Positions 1 to 5,391 of a DNA stretch of 5,427 nucleotides are shown in pieces. Within the stretch, counting starts at the first letter, position 1. Each line of letters starts with the position of its first letter. Under the pieces are notes generated by a model. It had not been told where the DNA came from and ran no database searches. It saw only the letters and a program-made list of their open reading frames with translations. A program made the translations under genes and the position numbers. The stretch comes from CAYVQU01 sp964453155 (GTDB lineage Bacteria; Chloroflexota; Anaerolineae; Anaerolineales; UBA11858), in assembly GCA_964453155.1 (NCBI GenBank), contig CAYVQU010000270.1:1-5427 (forward strand). The letters are read 5' to 3'.

Positions 1-78
1 AAACTACCCGTTGTTAATTTGTAAAGGTGCTTTTACTCAAAATCTAACCGTACCCTCTTTCTCTATCTTTATTCCCCT

Positions 79-654
79 TCAGGCCTCATGAAACTCCTCA
101 ACCTGGTAAATCAGTACTTCTAATTTCTGCTGTTTCCAGGCATTCATCCCCAATCCCATCTTTAAACACAATTGGCCCAGGAATTCAGCCGGATCGGGGA
201 GTTTTTCCCAAACCTGGGGAAGGAAAGTCGCCCGGCGAAATCCATCTTTCAGTACAACGCCATCTTCACCCGGCCGGAGTTTGCGGACCAGATCAGCTGC
301 ATCCGAATAATTAAGCGGTTCGGAGGGGGTCAAGCGAGAAATCTCAATTGATATTTCATCTAACTCGTAAGGATTTACATTCGGAAACCGATAATCTTGG
401 GTCGCGGCCGCAATGGTATGATCCCGAACATCCTCTACTAATGGTTGCGTCGGTTCTAAAGCGCCAATACACCCCCTTAACTGACCATTTTTCGTCAGGG
501 TGACAAATGAGGTTCCGGACGCTTGTAATGTCGATGAAAAATCATCCAAATTGAGAGGATTGCTGGGTTTCCCCTTGACCTCCGCTTCCAAGGTTTTTCG
601 GGCCAATTGAAGTAAGATGTTTTTTTCTTGGGGGGTTAACGCTTGTGCAGACAT
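79..654 (-). CDS. AMMECR1-domain protein (AmmeMemoRadiSam system protein A-like)
   Basis: This encodes a cytosolic protein of about 191 residues, the usual length for a stand-alone AMMECR1 domain. The family signature LRGCIG is at residues 59-64. Other family-like segments follow in order: a DYRFPNV stretch (about 87-93), an IEISRLTP strand (about 104-111), GEDGVVL (about 129-135), ATFLPQVWE (about 142-150) and FLGQLCLKMGL (about 158-168). The biochemical role of the family is not established. In many prokaryotes it is encoded beside MEMO-like and radical SAM proteins (the AmmeMemoRadiSam set), but neither partner is in this window; they could lie left of base 1. I chose the ATG at 654 because a GGA lies 7 bases upstream. 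An in-frame GTG at 666 would add four residues (MENN), but its GGAG lies only 3 bases away. The gene diverges from the cell-wall genes. The family call is secure, the function is not. Confidence 0.9.
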   Translation of the reverse strand: MSAQALTPQEKNILLQLARKTLEAEVKGKPSNPLNLDDFSSTLQASGTSFVTLTKNGQLRGCIGALEPTQPLVEDVRDHTIAAATQDYRFPNVNPYELDEISIEISRLTPSEPLNYSDAADLVRKLRPGEDGVVLKDGFRRATFLPQVWEKLPDPAEFLGQLCLKMGLGMNAWKQQKLEVLIYQVEEFHEA

Positions 655-821
655 ATTATTTTCCACTCGCTCCGGTCTATAACTTGCAACAACTTATTAC
701 AGATTTCATAATGGGTTTTGAATAGAATATCCTTTTGAAGCCAAAATCTGTTCAGGTGTGGCGGTAAATCAAGACAATTTTGAACTGGACAAAGCGCCAC
801 CCACTTATTTTACCGAAAACC

Positions 822-850
822 TTGCAATTTTTTTCTACATTAGATACTAT
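822..850 (+). promoter_or_regulatory. candidate promoter for the amidase gene
   Basis: A TTGCAA (822-827) and a TACTAT (845-850) are separated by 17 bases; each matches 4 of 6 positions of the sigma-70 consensus. An alternative -10, GATACT (843-848), overlaps the second box. The first pair would start transcription near 857-858, at or next to the ATG at 858. That would give an almost leaderless message, which fits the lack of any Shine-Dalgarno sequence there. The evidence is by eye only and the boxes are weak. Confidence 0.35.
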
Positions 851-857
851 CAACGTA

Positions 858-1634
858 ATGAATGCCGCGAAAAAACAGAAAAAATCACAAATAAAAACAT
901 TATTGACCGAAAATCTGAGCATCTTTTTCACGATAATCCTGGTTGGCTTTGGTGTTGCTACAGTTTTTACCGCTGCGACCCCACCTGGAATGTTATCGGG
1001 TGATTTTCGAAACAAACTCGCTGACGTTATCCCGGTTGCTACGACCCCAACCCCCGAATGGCCAACCCCAACGCCTCGCCCCCGCCCCAGAATCGGTGTT
1101 GTTGTTGGTCACTGGGGCGATAATAATGATCCTGGTGCAGTGTGCGCAGATGGGTTAACTGAATTAAGTGTCAATCAAAATGTGGCTACCCTCGTTCAAC
1201 AAAATCTATCTTCCGAGGGGTTTGATGTTGATTTGCTCAAAGAATTTGATACCAGTTTGCACGGTTACCAAGCTTTAGCCTTGATATCAATCCACGCCGA
1301 TTCGTGTGTGTATGTGAACGACCAGGCCACCGGATTTAAAGTGTCAGCTTCCATTGAAGCCAAACGGCCGGATAAAACTGCGCGTCTTACTGCATGCTTG
1401 CGCAATCGCTATGCCCGGGCTACCAATTTGCCCATTCACCATAGTGTAACCGCGGATATGACCAGTTACCACGCCTTTGGGGAAATCAATGATGAAACCC
1501 CCGCGGTGATCTTAGAAACCGGGTTCTTAAATTTGGACCGCCAAATACTCACCCAACAACCAGATATCGTTGCCCGCGGTATTTCGGACGGGGTTTTGTG
1601 TTTTATCTATAACGAAGACATCTCCAACGAATGA
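858..1634 (+). CDS. membrane-anchored N-acetylmuramoyl-L-alanine amidase (Amidase_3)
   Basis: This is a peptidoglycan hydrolase that would cut the bond between N-acetylmuramic acid and L-alanine outside the cytoplasmic membrane. In the 258-residue form, a lysine-rich N-terminus (KKQKK) precedes a hydrophobic segment at about 22-41, then a short Thr/Pro/Arg linker (about 61-78), then a catalytic domain of about 180 residues. The zinc ligands of the Amidase_3 fold are in place: H85 in VVGHWG, E102 in GLTELS and H146 in SIHAD. The catalytic glutamate is E220 in LETGF. Four cysteines (96, 150, 180, 248) lie in the exported part and could form disulfides. The frame is open back to a TTG at 780, which would add 26 residues. 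I prefer the ATG at 858 because it puts the charged segment directly before the membrane helix and follows a candidate promoter. The stop overlaps the next start (ATGA), so the two are probably co-translated. Confidence 0.88.
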   Translation: MNAAKKQKKSQIKTLLTENLSIFFTIILVGFGVATVFTAATPPGMLSGDFRNKLADVIPVATTPTPEWPTPTPRPRPRIGVVVGHWGDNNDPGAVCADGLTELSVNQNVATLVQQNLSSEGFDVDLLKEFDTSLHGYQALALISIHADSCVYVNDQATGFKVSASIEAKRPDKTARLTACLRNRYARATNLPIHHSVTADMTSYHAFGEINDETPAVILETGFLNLDRQILTQQPDIVARGISDGVLCFIYNEDISNE

Positions 1635-2659
1635 ACGCTTCAATCGCCCAGGCTGAGCATGCACTTCAACAAGCTCAAATTGCACTAAAAGCGGGAGATA
1701 AACGCACGGCCCGGCGGTGGGCAGAGCAAGCCGCAGCCTTGGCACCCGAACAAGAAGAACCCTGGTTATTGCTAGCTGCTTTGGCTTCACCCCGCGCCAG
1801 CATTGCATATCTAGATCGGGCTTTAGAACTTAATCCCAGCAGTCCCCGGGCTCGCCAGGGCATGCACTGGGCCATCACCCGCTACCGAAAAACTCCACTC
1901 CCAACTCATCCCAAGCGCAAGTTGGTTACACCGGGGATCACACCCCAGGCCCTAACGCGTTCAAGACCTGCTGCGGGGCCATGGGGCATTATCATTCTAA
2001 CCATTCTTGTTAGTATATTTATTTGGTTAGGTAAACCGACGTTCACTTTCGCTTTGGCCCACCGCGATTCGATATCGGTAGCTCAAAGCCTGATCGAAAA
2101 ATCCACTTTCACCCCCTCGCCAACCGCGACATTTACCCCATCTCCAACCTTCACACCGACACCCACAGCAACCAATACGCCTTCTCCAACACCGACTTTT
2201 ACACCTACTAACACTTTCACACCTGAACCCACTCACACCCCAGAACCACCTCCAGAAAACAGCAACAAAGACCCCAAAGTAACCCTACCCCCAGGGGTCA
2301 ACAAAGGTGAGCGCTGGATTGATGTTGATTTATCTGAACAGCGGGTCAGGGCTTACAAGGGTAAGAATCTACTCAATTCTTTCGTCGTATCTACAGGAAC
2401 CTGGCGCACCCCCACGGTAACCGGTCAATATAAAATTTACGTCAAATATCGCTATGCCGACATGGCTGGACCGGGTTATTATCTAGCCAACGTACCTTAC
2501 GTAATGTATTTCTATAAAGGCTATGGACTCCACGGCACGTACTGGCATAATAATTTTGGAACCCCCATGAGCCATGGCTGCGTAAATTTTCGAACTGATG
2601 ATGCTGGTTGGGTTTATAATTGGGCCTCTGTAGGTACGATTGTTAATGTTCATCCTTAA
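1631..2659 (+). CDS. TPR / membrane helix / Thr-Pro stalk / L,D-transpeptidase (YkuD)
   Basis: This 342-residue protein has four parts. Residues 4-80 are alanine-rich amphipathic helices of TPR type, with repeats around KAGDKRTARRWAEQA and ALELNPSS. Residues about 118-141 are a single hydrophobic helix preceded by Arg/Lys-rich sequence, so the TPR part should stay in the cytosol. Residues about 158-222 are a Thr/Pro stalk of TPSPT and TPTPT units. Residues about 226-342 are a YkuD domain. The active site is complete: H301 in LHGTYWHN, and S314-H315-G316-C317 followed by VNF, with C317 as the nucleophile. YkuD enzymes form 3-3 peptidoglycan cross-links or attach proteins to the wall; which applies here cannot be read from sequence. 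The start codon overlaps the amidase stop by 4 bases and has no Shine-Dalgarno site, which suggests translational coupling. The enzyme family is certain; the TPR call is good but rests on pattern only. Confidence 0.9.
   Translation: MNASIAQAEHALQQAQIALKAGDKRTARRWAEQAAALAPEQEEPWLLLAALASPRASIAYLDRALELNPSSPRARQGMHWAITRYRKTPLPTHPKRKLVTPGITPQALTRSRPAAGPWGIIILTILVSIFIWLGKPTFTFALAHRDSISVAQSLIEKSTFTPSPTATFTPSPTFTPTPTATNTPSPTPTFTPTNTFTPEPTHTPEPPPENSNKDPKVTLPPGVNKGERWIDVDLSEQRVRAYKGKNLLNSFVVSTGTWRTPTVTGQYKIYVKYRYADMAGPGYYLANVPYVMYFYKGYGLHGTYWHNNFGTPMSHGCVNFRTDDAGWVYNWASVGTIVNVHP
2102..2296 (+). repeat. Thr/Pro-rich low-complexity stalk coding segment
   Basis: This stretch encodes residues about 158-222 of the first L,D-transpeptidase. 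The densest part (about 160-204) is irregular units such as TPSPT, TPTPT and TFTPT; it then grades into a Pro/Glu/Asn/Lys-containing end. All four Thr codons and all four Pro codons are used in mixed order. The periodicity is therefore clearer in the protein than in the DNA, which argues against recent slippage expansion. Its probable role is a flexible spacer that holds the catalytic domain away from the membrane. Confidence 0.8.
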
Positions 2660-2663
2660 GTGC

Positions 2664-2708
2664 GTGACGGTATGTGCTCAAAATAAAACGAACAAGATTT
2701 ACCGTCAC
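2664..2708 (+). other. 9-bp perfect inverted repeat between the two L,D-transpeptidase genes
   Basis: GTGACGGTA (2664-2672) and TACCGTCAC (2700-2708) are exact reverse complements separated by 27 bases, starting 5 bases after the upstream stop codon. A short T-run (2719-2723) comes only 10 bases after the right arm, so this is not a standard intrinsic terminator. It may be an mRNA stem-loop that adjusts expression or stability between the two genes, or a two-site protein-binding element. Confidence 0.5.
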
Positions 2709-2742
2709 ATCTGAGTAGTTTTTGGTAAAACTTTACGACAAC

Positions 2743-3765
2743 ATGCTCAACCCCAAATCAATTTCTCGGAGAGAGTTTCTTAAACTAGGCGGATTAGGTT
2801 TCTTCGGGTTTGTCACCAGCCCCAAATTGACGTCACGCGCTCAATTCACTCATCAACAAGGGCGGGTGATTTATGAGTTAATTGAATCTTTCGACCAACC
2901 CTCATTTTCTGGCAATGTCATTCGCCAATATTGGCTAGATACCGTTGTTAATATTACGGCTTCCACCATTGGTGATCACGAACCGGACTACAATCGCATC
3001 TGGTATCAGATTAATCATGAAGGCTGGGTTCACTCGGGCGCAATTCAACCTGTCCAAACGTATATTAACGAACCAGTTGCTGAAATCCCCCCTGGAGGGC
3101 AGCTGGCCGAGGTTACCGTACCCTATACCGAAGCCCGGTGGGATGCCGGTCCCGACGAGCACGTTGCTTATCGATTTTATTACGAAACCACCCATTGGGT
3201 AGTTGGTTTCTTATATGCTCCTGATGGCAGCCCTTGGTACCGAATTTTGGATGATAAATGGGATTTGATCTATTTCGTATCAGCCCGGCATATGCGCTTG
3301 ATCCCCCCAACTGAATTATCTACCCTATCCCCGGGAGTTCCGGCCAAAGCCAAACGAATCGAAGTTTTAACCACCGAACAGGTTGTCGTAGCTTATGAGT
3401 GGGACCAACCCGTCTTTATGGCTCGCACAGCCACCGGAGCAGAATTTAGTAATGGCAAATTCTACACTCCCCTGGGCCGCCATAAGACCTTCCACAAACG
3501 CCCGTATCGTCACATGGCCGCCGGGAATTTGGCTTATAACGGCTATGACCTACCCGGTATTCCCTGGGTAAGTTATATCACTGAGAGCGGCATCGCTTTC
3601 CACGGCACCTACTGGCATAATGATTATGGGCAGCCCCGCAGTCATGGTTGCATCAACCTGACACCGCAAGCCTCCAAGTGGATATATCGCTGGACTCTAC
3701 CGGCAGTCCCTTATAACGAACAAAGCACTTATGATCAATTCGCGACCATCGTCGATATTTTGTAG
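2743..3765 (+). CDS. Tat-exported L,D-transpeptidase (YkuD) with SH3-like N-terminal region
   Basis: This encodes 340 residues. The N-terminus carries a twin-arginine signal: SRREFLK at residues 8-14, then a Gly/Phe-rich hydrophobic stretch (about 15-24) and a possible cleavage site after SRA (about 31-33). Two beta-rich segments (about 58-106 and 143-188, the first with a GWVHSGAI stretch) look like SH3-type wall-binding repeats; this is inference. The YkuD domain covers about 205-340, with H287 in FHGTYWHN and the SHGC motif at 300-303 (nucleophile C303). It would act on peptidoglycan outside the membrane. The active-site block closely matches that of the preceding gene, so the two are probably paralogues, but export and N-terminal domains differ. 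The frame extends 7 codons upstream to a TTG at 2722. The ATG is preferred because it gives a normal Tat n-region; neither start has a clear Shine-Dalgarno site. It may share a transcript with the genes before it. Confidence 0.9.
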   Translation: MLNPKSISRREFLKLGGLGFFGFVTSPKLTSRAQFTHQQGRVIYELIESFDQPSFSGNVIRQYWLDTVVNITASTIGDHEPDYNRIWYQINHEGWVHSGAIQPVQTYINEPVAEIPPGGQLAEVTVPYTEARWDAGPDEHVAYRFYYETTHWVVGFLYAPDGSPWYRILDDKWDLIYFVSARHMRLIPPTELSTLSPGVPAKAKRIEVLTTEQVVVAYEWDQPVFMARTATGAEFSNGKFYTPLGRHKTFHKRPYRHMAAGNLAYNGYDLPGIPWVSYITESGIAFHGTYWHNDYGQPRSHGCINLTPQASKWIYRWTLPAVPYNEQSTYDQFATIVDIL

Positions 3766-3793
3766 TTGGTTGAATACTAACTAAACAACCAAC
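3765..3793 (+). other. 8-bp perfect inverted repeat at the end of the Tat L,D-transpeptidase gene
   Basis: GTTGGTTG (3765-3772, beginning in the last base of the stop codon) and CAACCAAC (3786-3793) are exact reverse complements around a 13-base A-rich loop. An A-run, not a T-run, follows on the plus strand, so a classical intrinsic terminator is not supported. It could protect the 3' end of the wall-gene message or cause partial termination without a U-tract. Confidence 0.45.
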
Positions 3794-3830
3794 CCAAAAA
3801 ATTGTATCTCTTCCCAAAAATAATTACGAC

Positions 3831-3835
3831 AGGAA
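3831..3835 (+). promoter_or_regulatory. Shine-Dalgarno site of the 140-residue protein
   Basis: AGGAA lies 9 bases before the ATG at 3845. It is the clearest ribosome binding site in the window and fixes this start. The other plus-strand genes have weak or no such site. Confidence 0.65.
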
Positions 3836-3844
3836 ATACCATTA

Positions 3845-4267
3845 ATGACAACAAAAGCAATTTTCGCCGGTTTAGTATTCGATGAAGCCGACCAGGTTGT
3901 AGAAACAACCGTGATCGGTGCTGAAACCTGTTACGTCGTAGACGATGCTGGTTTTCGAAGACATATCCCGGCTGAGCAAGTAGACCGCCAGGTTCTTACT
4001 ATGATGAGAGAAATGATCTCTGGACACGAAGATTTACTCAGTGAGCAGGCTGCCAAAATGTTGGGCCAGGAAGATATTTTTACCCGCGCCATGATTGAGA
4101 CTCAACTCAAACAGATGGATAAACAATTTGATCGGCTAATGCAAACCGGTATTCCCGAAGAAGGGATAGCCTATATGGGGATGACTGGTTTTCGAATTCG
4201 AATAAATGTCCATGGTGATGTCATTGATATTGAGCAGCCAGGAATGGCCGCCCCCGAGGATGAATAG
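3845..4267 (+). CDS. uncharacterised 140-residue protein
   Basis: I do not recognise a named domain. The protein is acidic, with no signal peptide or membrane segment, so it should be cytosolic. Residues about 5-45 look like beta strands (IFAGLVFDE, TTVIGAETCYVVDD) ending in GFRRHIP. Residues about 46-100 look helical and methionine-rich (VLTMMREMI, MLGQEDIFTRAMIE, LKQMDKQFDRLMQ). Residues about 101-132 return to strands: GIPEEGIAYMGMTGFRIRINVHGDVI. The tail (133-140) is acidic and disordered-looking. The organised strand-helix-strand pattern, the good Shine-Dalgarno site and codon use like its neighbours support a real gene. It sits 79 bases after the Tat L,D-transpeptidase and 132 bases before the thioredoxin-TPR gene, in the same direction, but nothing in it indicates a wall function. 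I think similar small proteins occur in other Chloroflexota, but I cannot verify this here. Confidence 0.8.
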   Translation: MTTKAIFAGLVFDEADQVVETTVIGAETCYVVDDAGFRRHIPAEQVDRQVLTMMREMISGHEDLLSEQAAKMLGQEDIFTRAMIETQLKQMDKQFDRLMQTGIPEEGIAYMGMTGFRIRINVHGDVIDIEQPGMAAPEDE

Positions 4268-4343
4268 CAAACCAAACCATCAGAAGCTCATCGTCTCCCT
4301 TCATTACACCAAAATCATATTTTCCAAAATAAACCCGGTTCTG

Positions 4344-4365
4344 CCTCGATTCTGGTAGAATCAGG
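4344..4365 (+). promoter_or_regulatory. extended -10 promoter within a dyad, upstream of the thioredoxin-TPR gene
   Basis: TGGTAGAAT (4353-4361) fits the extended -10 pattern TGnTATAAT: the TG is present and the hexamer TAGAAT matches 5 of 6 positions. No good -35 box is visible at the right distance, as is usual for extended -10 promoters. The start of transcription would be near 4368, about 32 bases before the ATG at 4400. The box lies inside an inverted repeat: GATTCT (4348-4353) and AGAATC (4357-4362) around GGT, continued by CCT/AGG with one unpaired C at 4347. The dyad may be an operator or may be coincidental. Confidence 0.5.
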
Positions 4366-4399
4366 GTACAGAATTTGAGTTAATTTTAGCGAAAATAAT

Positions 4400-5230
4400 A
4401 TGAATTCGGATTTCATCATTGACGTAACTGAATCCAACTTCGATCTTGAAGTTCTAGACTACTCGCATAACTTACCGGTAGTGGTTGATTTTTGGGCTGA
4501 GTGGTGTGTCCCCTGCAAAATGATAGATCCCATTTTGCGCAAAATCACCGAAGAACGATCGGGGGAATTCCGGTTGGCGAAAGTAAACGTTGATGAAAAT
4601 CAGAACTTAGCCATGCGCTTCAACGTGCGGAGCATCCCTACAGTGAAGGCATTTCGGGGGGGGCAAATGGTGGCCGAGTTCTCTGGAATTCAACCTGAAC
4701 CAAAAATCAGAAATTTTTTGAATGAAATTATCCCTACCCCCTATGATTTGAATCTCAATAAGGCTAATAGCCTGTTATTATCTGAGCAGTGGGTAGCTGC
4801 TTATGAAACATTCAAAGAAGTACTCGATTCACGCCCAGGAAATACTTCGGCCTTATTGGGTTTAGCAAAAAGCCTGGTCGTTCAAGGGCGGGGTGGTGAA
4901 GCCCGAGACATTCTAAACGCATTTCCCGTTAGCTCGGAATTTGCCAGCGCAGAGAAAATTAAACCGGTCGCCTTAGCTTTAGCCCGTTTTGAAAAGAATC
5001 ATGCTGAAAGTGACTTGCCCATCGAGGCGACCTATAACCACGCCCTCCGCTTAATTGGTTTGGGCAATTTACCCGCCGCAATGGATGGATTACTCGAAGT
5101 GCTTCGCCAGGATAAGCGTTATCGCAGGGGTGAAGTGCGCCAGGTTCTATTAGGTCTTTTCGAAATTTTAGGGACGGATAATTCAATAACACGACAATAT
5201 CAAGCCGAACTCGCATCGGTCTTGTTTTAG
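4400..5230 (+). CDS. ybbN: thioredoxin-TPR co-chaperone, YbbN/CnoX type
   Basis: This encodes 276 residues. Residues about 1-112 form a thioredoxin domain with FWAEWCVPC (C36 and C39 as the CxxC pair) and the cis-proline loop RSIPT (P80). Residues about 114-276 are helical TPR-like repeats, and the C-terminal block (RRGEVRQVLLGLFEILG through LASVLF) is typical of YbbN proteins. The family protects unfolded proteins, most notably under oxidative (hypochlorous acid) stress, and hands them to chaperones; it is cytosolic. Escherichia coli CnoX lacks the first active-site cysteine, whereas this protein keeps both, so it may also act as a disulfide oxidoreductase. There is no signal peptide. The start has only a weak upstream purine stretch, but it gives a full-length thioredoxin domain. 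The 132-base gap with its own promoter suggests separate control from the wall genes. Confidence 0.92.
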   Translation: MNSDFIIDVTESNFDLEVLDYSHNLPVVVDFWAEWCVPCKMIDPILRKITEERSGEFRLAKVNVDENQNLAMRFNVRSIPTVKAFRGGQMVAEFSGIQPEPKIRNFLNEIIPTPYDLNLNKANSLLLSEQWVAAYETFKEVLDSRPGNTSALLGLAKSLVVQGRGGEARDILNAFPVSSEFASAEKIKPVALALARFEKNHAESDLPIEATYNHALRLIGLGNLPAAMDGLLEVLRQDKRYRRGEVRQVLLGLFEILGTDNSITRQYQAELASVLF

Positions 5231-5348
5231 ATTGGCATTTTTGCTCCCTAAATATAGCACTGGCTGGGTGTAATTTTGCTGGTTTTTGGCATCAAAGGAA
5301 AAAATTAGGACAATTAATAGGACATTTCTACTGCCCAATTTGCAATCC

Positions 5349-5368
5349 AATAGCTGAATGCTATTTTT
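5349..5368 (+). terminator. weak candidate terminator after the thioredoxin-TPR gene
   Basis: AATAGC (5349-5354) pairs exactly with GCTATT (5360-5365) around a 5-base loop; the T-run spans 5364-5368, partly in the stem. The stem has few G-C pairs and sits about 120 bases after the stop codon, so it would be a weak terminator at best. Confidence 0.3.
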
Positions 5369-5369
5369 G

Positions 5370-5391
5370 TGCTAATATAGTAGACTCTACT
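5370..5391 (+). promoter_or_regulatory. candidate extended -10 promoter followed by a palindrome
   Basis: TGCTAATAT (5370-5378) has the TG of an extended -10 and a hexamer matching 4 of 6 positions. It is followed directly by the palindrome AGTAGA-C-TCTACT (5379-5391), which would cover the transcription start and could be an operator. It would serve a gene to the right of the window. No matching -35 was found. Confidence 0.3.

Noticed and set aside
21..36. Small inverted repeat GTAAA / TTTAC downstream of the AMMECR1 gene
   Set aside because: A 5-bp A/T-rich stem with no T-run in the reading direction of that gene is too weak to call a terminator.
716..784. Three copies of TTTTGAA (716, 733, 778) in the divergent region
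   Set aside because: The 7-mer is short and AT-rich, the spacing is irregular (17 and 45 bases), and no symmetry suggests an operator.
780..857. Upstream extension of the amidase from a TTG start
   Set aside because: The extra 26 residues have no family features, there is no Shine-Dalgarno site at the TTG, and the ATG at 858 gives a normal signal-anchor layout.
752..1015. Open frames on both strands over the divergent region and the amidase N-terminus
   Set aside because: Their translations are rich in Cys, Phe and Lys with no domain pattern, and they conflict with the well-supported amidase frame.
2027..2236. Minus-strand open frame over the Thr/Pro stalk
   Set aside because: It reads the complement of Thr/Pro codons, giving Arg, Gly, Cys and Trp-rich sequence, a common artefact of such stalks.
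2102..2296. DNA tandem repeat or CRISPR-like array
   Set aside because: The periodicity is in Thr/Pro codons within an open frame; there are no constant repeats with unique spacers.
2935..3310. Several open frames on both strands inside the Tat L,D-transpeptidase gene
   Set aside because: They lie wholly within a gene with clear catalytic motifs and show no recognisable protein features of their own.
4959..5216. Minus-strand open frame opposite the YbbN/CnoX C-terminus
   Set aside because: It is the shadow of a well-supported TPR region and has no domain pattern or ribosome binding site that I could see.
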